Notes: a model not told the origin generated them from the letters alone. Shown: positions 43,254-52,232, numbered from the stretch's first letter. The stretch is 64,000 nt of DNA from Rhizobium jaguaris (GCF_003627755.1 NZ_CP032694.1:2843501-2907500); one strand, 5' to 3'. A program made the numbers and translations.

Positions 43254-45104
43254 ATGTTTCGTCGCTTTGAAAAGCTCGTCGATCCATTCCAACATTATGA
43301 CGATCTGAACCCACCGCCGGATACATGGCGGTATCTTAAAAGCAACCTGCACCCGTTCCGCCGCGTCATGGCAATGAGCCTTGCTTTGACGGTCGTCGGC
43401 GCTGCCATCGAAATCTGGCTCATCAGCTATACCAGCCAGCTCGTCGACATTCTGGCAGCCGCCCGGCCGGATCGGCTTTGGGCATCCCACGGTACCGAAT
43501 TGCTGACAGCAGCTGTCCTTGTACTGATAGGGCGGCCGCTCGCCGGCTATCTCAGGGAAAGCCTCGACGATATTGCGTTTCGGCCGAATGCCGAGACACT
43601 GGTCCGCTGGCGGGCGCACCGCCATGTCCTGCGGCAATCGGTGGGCTGGTTCCGCCAGGACTTTTCCGGGCGCATCGCGAGCCAGGTGCGCGACATGGGC
43701 AACTCCGCGACCGGGGCCGCCTACGCAGTGCTGCACACTCTGTCCTTCGTTACGATCTATGTCGCCGGTTCGCTGTGGCTCATGGCGTCGATCGACCTGC
43801 GTCTCATGTGGCCGCTGCTCGTCTGGGTCTGCTGCTATCTGGGTCTGATGGCGTTTGTCATCCCACGGCTTCGCAGGGCATCCGAAGAATTTCAGGGCGC
43901 CTATGCTTCGCTGACGGGCATGCTGGTCGACACCTATGCCAATATCGACATCATCAAGCTCTTTGCCAATGCGGCCGAAGAAGACCTCGAAGGCCGGGAG
44001 CGCTTCGCCGCTGCCCGCAGAACATTCGTGCGCGTGCAGAAGCTCGAAGTCATGGTCAATTCCAGCATGCTGTTCCTAGGCAGTTTTCTGATCGTCGGGC
44101 TCGTCGGCTATGCGGTGATCCTGTGGCAGGCCGGCGGCGCGCCGCTTGGTCTGATTGCCGCCTCGCTCGCCTTGAGCTTCCGCATCACCGGCATGGCCGA
44201 ATGGATGCTCGACGCCGTATCGTCGTTATTCGCTCATCTGGGCGCAATGCGGCAATCGCTGCTGACCGTGGCACAGCCGCTTGCCATTACGGATGAACCT
44301 GGAGCCCGCCAACTCTTGGTCAGTGGCGGCGCCATCGCCTTCAAGTCAGTGACGCATCATTATGGCAAGGGCAATGGCGGTTTGGCGGGCATTTCCCTGC
44401 ACATCGCGCGGGGCGAAAAGGTAGGCCTCGTGGGACGTTCCGGCACCGGCAAGTCGACGCTCGTCAATCTGCTGCTGCGATTCTTCGATCCGGAAGCAGG
44501 CTCCATTGAAATCGATGGACAGGACATCCGCCGGATCGCCCAGGAGAGCCTGCGCCGACAGATCGGCATGGTGACCCAGGATGCAGCCCTGCTCCACCGC
44601 TCGGTTCGCGACAACATCTCCCACGGCGATCCTCGATTTTCCGAGGGCGCGATTGCGGCTGCGGCGGATAAGGCAGCGGCAAGCGGATTTATCGCCGCTC
44701 TCCGGGATCACGAAGGCCGCATCGGCTACGACGCTCATGTCGGCGAACGCGGAGTTCAGCTATCGGGCGGACAAAGGCAACGCATTGCACTTGCGCGCGC
44801 CATCCTGAAAAATGCACCGATCCTCGTACTCGACGAGGCCACATCCGCGCTGGATTCGGAAGTGGAAGCCGCCATCCAGGATACGCTCTATGGTGTCATG
44901 GAGGGCAAAACGGTCATCGCGATCGCCCATCGACTGTCGACCATTGCACACATGGACCGCGTCGTCGTTCTTGATGAAGGGCGGATCGTCGAGGACGGCA
45001 CGCATGGCGATCTGCTCGCCCAAAACGGCATCTATGCCGCATTGTGGGCGCGTCAATCAGGCGGCTTTATCGGCAACGATGACCCTGTCTTGAACGATGG
45101 ATAA
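43254..45104 (+). CDS. ABC exporter, fused permease-ATPase half transporter (paralogue 3)
   Basis: Type I ABC exporter (616 aa), similar in length and layout to the pair at 12958-17541. Permease helices fill residues 40-310, then Walker A GRSGTGKST, Q-loop MVTQDAALLHRS, signature LSGGQRQRIALAR, Walker B ILVLDEATSALD and H-loop IAHRLSTI. GGAGGGC lies just before the ATG. A leader with a short ORF and two hairpins precedes it, and a strong bidirectional terminator separates it from leuA. Substrate unknown. Confidence 0.93.
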   Translation: MFRRFEKLVDPFQHYDDLNPPPDTWRYLKSNLHPFRRVMAMSLALTVVGAAIEIWLISYTSQLVDILAAARPDRLWASHGTELLTAAVLVLIGRPLAGYLRESLDDIAFRPNAETLVRWRAHRHVLRQSVGWFRQDFSGRIASQVRDMGNSATGAAYAVLHTLSFVTIYVAGSLWLMASIDLRLMWPLLVWVCCYLGLMAFVIPRLRRASEEFQGAYASLTGMLVDTYANIDIIKLFANAAEEDLEGRERFAAARRTFVRVQKLEVMVNSSMLFLGSFLIVGLVGYAVILWQAGGAPLGLIAASLALSFRITGMAEWMLDAVSSLFAHLGAMRQSLLTVAQPLAITDEPGARQLLVSGGAIAFKSVTHHYGKGNGGLAGISLHIARGEKVGLVGRSGTGKSTLVNLLLRFFDPEAGSIEIDGQDIRRIAQESLRRQIGMVTQDAALLHRSVRDNISHGDPRFSEGAIAAAADKAAASGFIAALRDHEGRIGYDAHVGERGVQLSGGQRQRIALARAILKNAPILVLDEATSALDSEVEAAIQDTLYGVMEGKTVIAIAHRLSTIAHMDRVVVLDEGRIVEDGTHGDLLAQNGIYAALWARQSGGFIGNDDPVLNDG

Positions 45105-45111
45105 CGAACAA

Positions 45112-45142
45112 AAAATCCCCTCGATGACGTCGAGGGGATTTT
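45112..45142. terminator. Bidirectional terminator between ABC exporter and leuA
   Basis: A perfect 13-bp stem AAAATCCCCTCGA/TCGAGGGGATTTT with a 5-nt loop. A-rich and T-rich flanks support intrinsic termination in both directions, for the exporter on the plus strand and leuA on the minus strand. Confidence 0.85.
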
Positions 45143-45170
45143 GTCTTCACCAGGTCATAACGGCTGAAAT

Positions 45171-46883
45171 TCAGCCCTTTTTCGCCTGGATATCGAGCAC
45201 GCGATTCGCCGCCGAGACGATTGCCTCGAGAGACGCGGCAACGATATTGGTGTTGATCCCGGCACCGAAGAGCTTGCCGCCGGGATAGGAGGTTTCGACA
45301 TAGGAGATTGCCGAGGCATTGGAGCCGTGCTGCAGCGAATGTTCGGAATAGTCCTCAACCGACATCGGAATGCCGAGATAGATCGAGAGAGCATTGATGA
45401 AGCCGTCGATCGGGCCGTTGCCGCGGCCTTCGATACGCTTCACCTCGCCATTATCGGTGATCTCCGCGGCAACCACTCGCTGACCCTTATGCTCGGGATC
45501 AGCGAAAGTGTGGTGGTCGACGAAACGGATGCGGGCACCAGATTGGGTCACGTAACGCTCGATGAAGTGCTCGTAGATCCGCCGCGAGGGCAGTTCCTTG
45601 CCTTCTTCGTCGGTGATGCGCTGGATCTCTTCGCGATATTCTACCTGGAGATTGCGCGGCAGGTTGAGCCCGTAATCCTGCTGCATGATATAGGCGATGC
45701 CGCCCTTGCCGGACTGCGAGTTGATGCGGATGATCGCCTCGTAGGTGCGGCCGACATCCTGCGGATCGATCGGCAGATACGGCACTTCCCAAACCGGATG
45801 ATTGGCGACCTTGGCGGCCTTCATGCCCTTGTTGATCGCATCCTGATGCGAGCCGGAAAAAGCGGTGTAGACCAGTTCACCGACGTAAGGGTGGCGTTCG
45901 CCGATCGCCATCTGGTTGGAATATTCGAAGACTTCCTTCATGCGTTCGATGTTGGAGCAATCGAGCTCGGGATCGACGCCCTGCGTGAACATGTTCAGCG
46001 CCATGGTGACGACGTCGACATTGCCGGTGCGTTCGCCATTGCCGAACAACGTGCCTTCGACGCGGTCTGCGCCGGCCATCAAGGCCAGTTCGGCAGCAGC
46101 AATGCCGGTGCCGCGGTCATTATGCGGATGCAATGAGATGATCAGGTTTTCGCGGTTGTCGAGATTGCGGCACATCCATTCGATCTGGTCGGCATAGATG
46201 TTCGGCGTCGCCATTTCGACAGTCGACGGCAGGTTGATGATCAGCTTGTTGTCCGGCGTCGGCTTCACCACTTCGATAACGGCGTTGCAGATTTCCAGCG
46301 CCACATCCAGCTCGGTGCCGGTAAAACTCTCCGGCGAATATTCGAAGCGATAGCCGCCACCCGCCTTCGCCGCCATGTCGGTGATCATCTTGGCCGCATC
46401 GACGGCGATCTCCTTGATGCCCTTCACATCCTTGGCGAACACCACGCGGCGCTGCAATTCGCTGGTGGAATTATAGAAATGCACGATCGGCTTATTGGCG
46501 CCGTCCAATGCCTCGAAGGTACGGGTGATCAGCTCCGGACGGCACTGTACCAGGACCTGCAGCGACACGTCATCCGGCACACTGCCGTGCTCGATGCACC
46601 ATCTGGCAAAATCGAAGTCGGTCTGCGATGCAGAGGGAAAGCCGATTTCAATTTCCTTGAAACCCATGTCCACCAGCAGATGGAACATGCGTTCCTTGCG
46701 GTCGTGGCCCATCGGATCGACCAGCGCCTGATTGCCGTCACGCAAATCGACGGAGCACCAGATCGGCGCCTTGGTGATGGTTTTCGAAGGCCAGGTTCTG
46801 TCGGGGATGTTGATCTGAGGGTAAGCCCGGTATTTCACCGCTGCTTCGGGCATGCCTTTGGGGGAATGGCTGTTCGCGTCCAT
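45171..46883 (-). CDS. leuA: 2-isopropylmalate synthase
   Basis: First committed enzyme of leucine biosynthesis, condensing acetyl-CoA with 2-oxoisovalerate (570 aa). SVDLRDGNQALVDPMG and ISLHPHNDRGTG carry the metal ligands of the DRE-TIM barrel, and the C-terminal LeuA dimer/allosteric domain includes GNGPIDGF. Length and N-terminal extension match the longer type of LeuA (fungal/actinobacterial-like), not the 523-aa enterobacterial type. A leucine-rich leader peptide lies 159 nt upstream, pointing to attenuation by leucine supply. Confidence 0.97.
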   Translation of the reverse strand: MDANSHSPKGMPEAAVKYRAYPQINIPDRTWPSKTITKAPIWCSVDLRDGNQALVDPMGHDRKERMFHLLVDMGFKEIEIGFPSASQTDFDFARWCIEHGSVPDDVSLQVLVQCRPELITRTFEALDGANKPIVHFYNSTSELQRRVVFAKDVKGIKEIAVDAAKMITDMAAKAGGGYRFEYSPESFTGTELDVALEICNAVIEVVKPTPDNKLIINLPSTVEMATPNIYADQIEWMCRNLDNRENLIISLHPHNDRGTGIAAAELALMAGADRVEGTLFGNGERTGNVDVVTMALNMFTQGVDPELDCSNIERMKEVFEYSNQMAIGERHPYVGELVYTAFSGSHQDAINKGMKAAKVANHPVWEVPYLPIDPQDVGRTYEAIIRINSQSGKGGIAYIMQQDYGLNLPRNLQVEYREEIQRITDEEGKELPSRRIYEHFIERYVTQSGARIRFVDHHTFADPEHKGQRVVAAEITDNGEVKRIEGRGNGPIDGFINALSIYLGIPMSVEDYSEHSLQHGSNASAISYVETSYPGGKLFGAGINTNIVAASLEAIVSAANRVLDIQAKKG

Positions 46884-47042
46884 GGTTTCGTCTCTTCCTT
46901 TCCCGTCATTTGTCCCGCGTCTTAACCGATCGTACGCGGCTTGGCGATGACAAATGCGGACCCGCTGCGGGTATCCTGTCGATTTTGGGGATATGTCGCG
47001 AGGAGCGATGGCCGGGCAGGCTCTACGGCCGCCGAGCGCTCC
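46884..47042 (-). promoter_or_regulatory. leuA leader/attenuator region
   Basis: Transcribed spacer between leader peptide and leuA. A stem GAGGAGCG/CGCTCCTC (47000-47007 with 47037-47044) begins at the leader stop codon. A second short stem ACCCG-CTG-CGGGT lies at 46960-46972 and is followed only by a weak T stretch. The layout suggests ribosome-position-dependent folding, but I cannot define terminator and antiterminator with certainty. Confidence 0.5.
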
Positions 47043-47168
47043 TCAAAGGACCCGGCAACCGCGCGTAAGGCCGAGAAGAAGAAGCGAAGTAAGGGCGCGC
47101 GTATTGTCACGCAGGGCAACGCGCCCACGTGCAATCTGTTCGGAAATCTTTGCGCCAGTCGTCTTCAT
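47043..47168 (-). CDS. leuA leader peptide (41 aa, Leu-rich)
   Basis: Short ORF encoding MKTTGAKISEQ to TRGCRVL with TSLLLLGL near the end: four consecutive Leu codons (CTT CTT CTT CTC) and six Leu within residues 26-34 and nearby. It ends at a hairpin in the leuA leader. A promoter is placed so that transcription starts at or next to the ATG, implying a leaderless mRNA as known for rhizobial trpL. Strong case for leucine-sensing attenuation. Confidence 0.8.
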   Translation of the reverse strand: MKTTGAKISEQIARGRVALRDNTRALTSLLLLGLTRGCRVL

Positions 47169-47175
47169 GGTCGCG

Positions 47176-47204
47176 CTTATAGCTGCGCGGCAAAAAAGAA
47201 GCAA
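47176..47204 (-). promoter_or_regulatory. Predicted leuA leader promoter
   Basis: On the minus strand TTGCTT (47199-47204) and TATAAG (47176-47181) with 17 bp between. The -10 ends 7 nt before the leader ATG, so the expected start coincides with the start codon. Confidence 0.6.
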
Positions 47205-47249
47205 CCCCTTACCGCGCCGCACACCCGAAGGACGCGGTAACACTTCTAA

Positions 47250-47292
47250 ATGCGCATACCTCCCCAAAATCGGTTCCGATTTAGGGGGTATG
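47250..47292. repeat. Long imperfect palindrome between leuA leader and benE-type gene
   Basis: GCGCATACCTCCCCAAAATC opposes a near-complement ending in GGGGGTATGCGC around a short TT centre, about 20 bp per arm with a 2-nt length difference. It lies right after the stop codon of the transporter gene and may act as its terminator, or be an interspersed palindromic repeat of rhizobia. Confidence 0.5.
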
Positions 47293-47295
47293 CGC

Positions 47296-48480
47296 TTACC
47301 GTTTGAGCAGTTGCACCCCATGTGACAAGGCCATCATCAATCCGCCGGCAATCAGGCCCCAGAAAGCGCCGGAGATCCCAGCGAATGAAACGCCCGATGC
47401 CGTGACGAGGAAAGTGATAGCGGCGGCCTCGCGCGATTCCGCCTTTTGAAAGGCATTCAAAGCCGAGTTGGAAAGTGCGCCGACCAGCGCCAGACCGGCG
47501 ACGGCTTCGATCAGGATCGGCGGCGCCAGCGCAACGAAGGCGGTGACTGCGCCGGCGAGCAGCCCAAGGATGATGTACACGACGCCGGCAATGATGGCCG
47601 CCCAATAGCGCCGCTTCGGATCGGCATGCGCATCTTGCCCCGCGCACATGGCTGCGGTGATCGCGGCGAGATTGACGGCATGGCCGCCGAAGGGGGCGCT
47701 CATCAACGAAAACACCCCGGTGACGGCAAAGAGCGGGCCTGGCCTCGGATCATAGTGGTGCACCTTCAGCACGGCGATGCCCGGAATATTTTGAGACGCC
47801 ATGGTGACGATGAAGAGGGGCAGCGCGATCGAGATGAGGCCGGCGACGGTGAAGACCGGCCTGACCAATTCGACGCTCGGTAGCAGCGAATGCTGCAGCG
47901 ACGTCAGCGCTCCATCAGGCACCTTCACGCCGAATGCCAGCACCAGCGCAAAGGCGCCAAGCGCCGCCGGCACGGCCCAAAGCCGCTTGAACGCTCCGAC
48001 CACGATCCAGGCGATGATGATCGGCAGGCCAAGCAACGGATTGAAACCGATCGCCTTGACCGGCGCGAAACAAAGTCCAAGCAACACGCCGGCGAGCATC
48101 GCATTGGCAAGCGGCGCCGGGATGGCCGCGACCGCACGTCCAAGCGGCCGGAACAGGCCGGCAATCACGATCAGCGCCGCACAGACAAGAAATGCGCCGA
48201 CCGCCACCGGAAACCCACCCTCGACGGCGCCTGCGTTAGCAAGTAATGCCGCCCCCGGCGTCGACCAGGCGATACTGACAGGCAGCTTCGTCGCGGTGCT
48301 GAGCACGATGGCGCAGAGCCCCATCGAAATCGACAGGGCCGTCAACGCTGAAGCGGCCTGCGCGTCCGTTGCACCGACAGCCTGCAGTCCATGCAGTACG
48401 ACGGCGAAAGAACTGGCAAAGCCGACAAAGGCGGTGAGGCAGCCCATGAACAGGCTTTGAACGGAAAAATCTTTAAGCAT
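47296..48480 (-). CDS. BenE-type benzoate/H+ symporter family protein
   Basis: Inner membrane transporter (394 aa) of the BenE family, with about eleven to twelve helices. IAWSTPGAALLANAG and FGGHAVNLAAITAAMCAGQDAHADPKRRYWAAI are the family blocks, the latter holding the acidic and His residues typical of BenE. Benzoate catabolic genes are not nearby, so the real substrate may differ. The minus-strand gene ends at a palindrome 80 bp upstream of the leuA leader promoter. Confidence 0.9.
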   Translation of the reverse strand: MLKDFSVQSLFMGCLTAFVGFASSFAVVLHGLQAVGATDAQAASALTALSISMGLCAIVLSTATKLPVSIAWSTPGAALLANAGAVEGGFPVAVGAFLVCAALIVIAGLFRPLGRAVAAIPAPLANAMLAGVLLGLCFAPVKAIGFNPLLGLPIIIAWIVVGAFKRLWAVPAALGAFALVLAFGVKVPDGALTSLQHSLLPSVELVRPVFTVAGLISIALPLFIVTMASQNIPGIAVLKVHHYDPRPGPLFAVTGVFSLMSAPFGGHAVNLAAITAAMCAGQDAHADPKRRYWAAIIAGVVYIILGLLAGAVTAFVALAPPILIEAVAGLALVGALSNSALNAFQKAESREAAAITFLVTASGVSFAGISGAFWGLIAGGLMMALSHGVQLLKR

Positions 48481-48739
48481 GACGACGGCTGGAAACTCGT
48501 GGAAGCGGCGGAACGCGCATGGAGCATCACAAGCGGCGGTCGTGCAAGTGCAGTTTCGCGAAAGAACGGAACGGCACTCCGATTGATTGTGGAAAGGATT
48601 GGACGGGGTTGCGCATCAGCCAACAAACATGTGTGATGTGTGTCCAATAGGTTTCTAAATTTCAGCCCGCCGGCCGGGGCTCCCAGGCATGCCGAAGCTC
48701 GGCCGGCTAAAATTGACAGATACATGAGGGGAACGTTCT

Positions 48740-49123
48740 ATGTATTACGCCATCTTGGCCTATCACGAAGAGGGCGTGGTCGAATCCTGGACCAAAGAGG
48801 AGGATGCGGCGTTGATGACCGAACTTCTCCAAATCAACGATCGCCTAGTCCAGGAGAAGTCTCTGGGACCGGCCGCACGGCTCGGTCCCACGCAACGCGC
48901 CGTCACGCTGCGAGGAAAAGGTGCCGGTATGATCACCGATGGCCCCTTTGCTGAAACCAAGGAACAATTGCTGGGCTTCTATGTCGTGGATTTTCCAACG
49001 CTCGACGCAGCGGTTGCAGCGGCGCGCGACCTCCGTCGCGCCAATCCGACGGCAGTCTACGAAATCAGGCCGATTTCGCTTTTTGCACCCGGCGTGCCTC
49101 TGGCACCTCGGGACGAGGAATAG
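48740..49123 (+). CDS. YciI/DGPF family protein
   Basis: YCII-related protein (127 aa). MYYAILAYHEEGVVESWTKEEDAAL and MITDGPFAETKEQLLGFYVVDFPTLDAAVAAA include the DGPF signature. In many bacteria such proteins are paired with an ECF sigma factor, but none follows here. Function unknown. Confidence 0.9.
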   Translation: MYYAILAYHEEGVVESWTKEEDAALMTELLQINDRLVQEKSLGPAARLGPTQRAVTLRGKGAGMITDGPFAETKEQLLGFYVVDFPTLDAAVAAARDLRRANPTAVYEIRPISLFAPGVPLAPRDEE

Positions 49124-49208
49124 CAGGTCGCCCGGTAATTCGGCCGCAGTGGCTACAAGCCATCATCACGGCTTTCGTCACCCAACAAGACAGTAACGGT
49201 AGCAACTG

Positions 49209-49318
49209 CAAGTTCTTGCTGCAAGCCTGCCAAACTTGTAGCAAGAACTTGGTTGGACGCCGCTGACATGATAACCTTGCTACAAGTTTGGCAGACTTGC
49301 AGCAAGGTTATCACGTCA
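49209..49318. promoter_or_regulatory. Twin nested palindromes with four CTTGCTRCAAG copies
   Basis: Two large hairpins in tandem. The first pairs 49209-49225 with 49235-49251 (17 bp, one mismatch). The second pairs 49264-49286 with 49296-49318 (23 bp, two mismatches). Each has a 9-nt loop, and the two loops are near complements. Four 11-bp near-palindromes (at 49215, 49235, 49276, 49296) are spaced 20, 41 and 20 bp. The second hairpin ends on the ATG of the next gene. Operator and/or translation-blocking structure; regulator unknown. Confidence 0.7.
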
Positions 49319-50480
49319 TGAGAGTCCTGAATCGACTTGATCAAATCGCATTTTCAGATTTGGTCGAAAGAGCCCACGATGTGCAGTTTTTGGACCAATT
49401 CGGCGAAAAGGGCTCATTCACGAAGCTCAGGCGCCATAGCCGCGAATATTGGTATCATCGCACATTGGAACCACAGGACGACGGCCGTCCAAAACTGAAG
49501 GCGCTGTATGTTGGCCCCGCGGACGATCCCGAAGTTGCCAAGAGGGTGGAAATGCAACTAGGTTGAAGGCGGACTATGTTTCTCGGCGACGGCTTGCCAG
49601 CCAACTCAGACGCAGCGGGCTGCCGTCGCGAACGCGCACCGAGGGCGAGGTCATCTCACAACTCGCCAAGAGCGGCCTCTTCAGACTTCGTGCAGTTCTT
49701 GTGGGGTCACATGCGTTTCAAACCTATGGCGGACTTCTCGGCCTTAGGTTCGATGAGGCGAACTATCTGACGCAAGATGACGATATTGCCCAATACCACA
49801 GTATTTCGGTTTTGATCGATGATGCGATGGAAGACATCGGATCAATCCTCACAAAGGTAGACGCTACGTTCAAACCGATTTTCAATCCGCACTCGCCATT
49901 CCTGGTCGCGGGATACAGGAACTCTGATGGAACAAGAGTCGAGTTTTTGACCCCCAACCGAGGCGACGCGGCCAATAGCCAGAGTCTGACGAAAATGCCC
50001 GCGCTGGGCGGTATCGGAGCGCAGGCATTGCCCTACCTCGACTTCCTGATAAGAGAGCCGGTACGGTCCGTCGTGCTGCATGAGGCCGGGGTGGGGGTCG
50101 TCGTCCCTGCACCCGAGCGCTACGCTGTTCACAAACTCATCGTCTCCACACGTCTACGGGTGGAAACAGGAACTATGAGCAAGATAACGAAGGACCTGGC
50201 GCAGGCGAGTGCGCTTATCGCTCGACTATCGGAAACCAAGCAGGAGTTCGAACTCGGCTCCGCGTGGATAGAGGCTTGGGAAAGAGGCCCACGATGGAGA
50301 CGACGGCTCGCTGTCGCTTCACTTCGTCTTGAGGAGGAAGAATTCTCATTACTAGAACAAGCGGTGGTCACGGCGGAACGCCTTTCCGGCATCGAAGACC
50401 GCCGTCACGGGATGGGAACGGGTAAGAAAGGAATTCTCGAACTGCGGGACCACTGGAGCGGTGGTCGTTCACCAAGCTAG
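49318..50480 (+). pseudogene. GSU2403-type nucleotidyltransferase-fold gene with a -1 frameshift
   Basis: Two reading frames encode one expected protein. Frame A (49318-49566) gives MRVLNRLDQIAFSDLVERAH to GSFTKLRRHSREYWYHRTLE and LYVGPADDP. Frame B (readable from about 49535 to 50480) continues with DYVSRRRLASQLRRSGLPS and LFRLRAVLVGSHAFQTYGGLLG. The order matches nucleotidyltransferase-fold proteins of the GSU2403 type, about 380 aa in one frame. The change occurs close to 49560, with no X-XXY-YYZ slippery heptamer, so it is a real mutation or a sequencing error. Family assignment is by motif recollection. Confidence 0.65.
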
Positions 50481-50551
50481 GTGTGAAAGATGATGATTTC
50501 CCGGATCATGTCAACGGCTCAGCGTTTGGTGGCATTTGTAGTCCCGCACAA

Positions 50552-50590
50552 AAGCGCCCTCGCCCGCCTTTCCGGCAAACGAGGACGCTT
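50552..50590 (-). terminator. Terminator of the clpP paralogue
   Basis: An 11-bp stem with one mismatch (AAGCGCCCTCG with CGAGGACGCTT) and a 17-nt loop. On the minus strand TTTTG follows. It lies 20 nt past the stop codon. Confidence 0.65.
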
Positions 50591-50609
50591 CGATAAGCAA
50601 AGCGGCTAA

Positions 50610-51197
50610 TCAGATTTCCGCCTGCGACCTCACGATCCGCGAGACCAGGCCGTAAGCCTTGGCTTCCTCGGCCGACAGCCAGTAATCGCGATCGGTATCC
50701 TTGGCGATGCGCTCGACCGGCTGACCGGTGGCTTCCGAGAAAATCTTGTTCAGGCGCTCGTTCATCTTGATGATCTCGCGCGCCTGGATTTCGATGTCGG
50801 AGGCCATGCCGCGCGTGCCGCCGGACGGTTGGTGCAGCAGGAAGCGGGTGTTCGGCAAGCAGATGCGGCGCTCTTTCGGAGCGGCGACATAGATCAAGGC
50901 GCCCGCGGACGCAACCCAGCCGGAGCCGATCATCCAGACCTTCGGCTTGATGAACTTGATCATGTCGTGAATGGAATCGCCGGATTCGACATGGCCGCCG
51001 GGCGAATTCACATAGATGCGGATATCGTCATCGCTGGCGGCCGCGAGTGCCACGAGCTGCGAGCAGACCTTCTGCGCCAGTTCCTGCGTAATACCGCCAT
51101 AAATGAAGATCGAGCGCGATTTGAAAAGATTCGCCTCCGCGTCCTTGCCCAACGGCAGCTCTTTCGTCTTTTCTTCCTGTTCGTCTTCGTCGTTCAT
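50610..51197 (-). CDS. clpP: ATP-dependent Clp protease proteolytic subunit (ClpP paralogue)
   Basis: Serine protease subunit (195 aa) of the ClpP fold. The catalytic triad looks intact: Ser97 in [10 protein letters not shown], His122 in LLHQPSGG and Asp171 in [21 protein letters not shown] deviates from the canonical GMAAS, and the protein has a charged N-terminus ([10 protein letters not shown]), so it is a divergent paralogue, not the principal clpP1, which normally adjoins clpX and lon. GGAGAC precedes ATG 51197; a TTG six nt earlier is less likely. Confidence 0.93.
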   Translation of the reverse strand: MNDEDEQEEKTKELPLGKDAEANLFKSRSIFIYGGITQELAQKVCSQLVALAAASDDDIRIYVNSPGGHVESGDSIHDMIKFIKPKVWMIGSGWVASAGALIYVAAPKERRICLPNTRFLLHQPSGGTRGMASDIEIQAREIIKMNERLNKIFSEATGQPVERIAKDTDRDYWLSAEEAKAYGLVSRIVRSQAEI

Positions 51198-51428
51198 TCG
51201 CAAGTCTCCAGCAGATGTGTCCTACCGCACATAGTGCGACTCAATGCGTAAAACAATGCCGGAAAAAGGCAAGGCGCGAATAGCTCGGGAAAGCATGGCG
51301 GTATGGTTGCGGATTACCGAAAAGTAACATGAAGAGGCTTTGAAAAGCCGGAATTCCATCTTACGTCAGGTGAGCGCGATGAGAATCGCGCCCCGAATTT
51401 GCAGCAACAGATAGCCAAGGAGGCCATC

Positions 51429-52211
51429 ATGTCGCCTGAAGAACGTCAAATGCTTGTGTCCCTCTTCGATCGCGTCCGCGCTACGGGCAGCACCCAGCGC
51501 GATGCTGATGCAGAAGCCTTCATCAATCAGTCGGTTCGCGAGCAGCCCTACGCACCCTATTTCCTGGCGCAAGCCGTGCTCATACAGGAACAAGGCATGA
51601 AGGCTGCGGCCGACCGCATCCAGCAGCTCGAAGCACGCGTGCACGAATTGGAACAGCAAGGCGCCGGCAATCAGCCGCAAGCCCAGAGCGGAGGCTTCCT
51701 GGGCGGTCTCGGCTCGCTCTTCGGCGGCCAACAACAGCCGCAGCGTGGCCCGGCGCCGCAAGCCCCGCAACAGCAGGGTCGTCTCTACGACGATTACGCC
51801 CGCAACGCTCCGCAGCCAGGCCCATGGGGCGGCCAGCAACAGCCGACCGGTCCCTGGAGCCAGCAGGCTGCGGCTCCCTCGGCGACCGGCAGCTTCCTGC
51901 GCGGCGCTCTCGGTACGGCGGCCGGCGTCGCTGGCGGCGTGATGCTGGCGGAATCGCTCTCTAGCCTCTTCAGCCCCCATCTCGGCGGCACCGGCGGCGG
52001 TGGCCTTGGCGGACTCTTCGGCGGTAGTGCCAACGCAGCCGAACAGCCGGCTCAGGAAACGATCATCAACAACAACTATTTCGGCAACGACGACAAAAGC
52101 GATCAGAATGACAACGATCAGTCCAATGTCGACTATGCCGCGGACGATCGGGATGACGACTACGATGATGATTCGTCCGACACTGGCGGAGACGACAGCT
52201 CGTTCGCGTGA
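51429..52211 (+). CDS. DUF2076 domain-containing protein
   Basis: Low-complexity protein (260 aa). The N-terminus MSPEERQMLVSLFDRVRATGSTQRD with ADAEAFINQSVREQPYAPYFLAQAVLIQEQ defines DUF2076. A Gln/Pro/Gly-rich middle, a Gly-rich hydrophobic segment (residues about 155-200) and an acidic Asp-rich end (DDRDDDYDDDSSDTGGDD) follow. AAGGAGG lies 6 nt before the ATG, which decides the start. Surface or periplasmic role is possible, but no signal is seen. Confidence 0.88.
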   Translation: MSPEERQMLVSLFDRVRATGSTQRDADAEAFINQSVREQPYAPYFLAQAVLIQEQGMKAAADRIQQLEARVHELEQQGAGNQPQAQSGGFLGGLGSLFGGQQQPQRGPAPQAPQQQGRLYDDYARNAPQPGPWGGQQQPTGPWSQQAAAPSATGSFLRGALGTAAGVAGGVMLAESLSSLFSPHLGGTGGGGLGGLFGGSANAAEQPAQETIINNNYFGNDDKSDQNDNDQSNVDYAADDRDDDYDDDSSDTGGDDSSFA

Positions 52212-52232
52212 CACGGATCGTCTCTAATTGCA

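Noticed and set aside
49170..49320. CRISPR array
   Set aside because: The repeated 11-mers are palindromes in inverted order with unequal spacing and no spacers of constant length, so this is an operator-like structure, not a CRISPR.
49550..49575. Programmed -1 frameshift site
   Set aside because: No slippery heptamer of the X-XXY-YYZ type exists in the proper frame near the crossing, so a mutation or read error is more likely.
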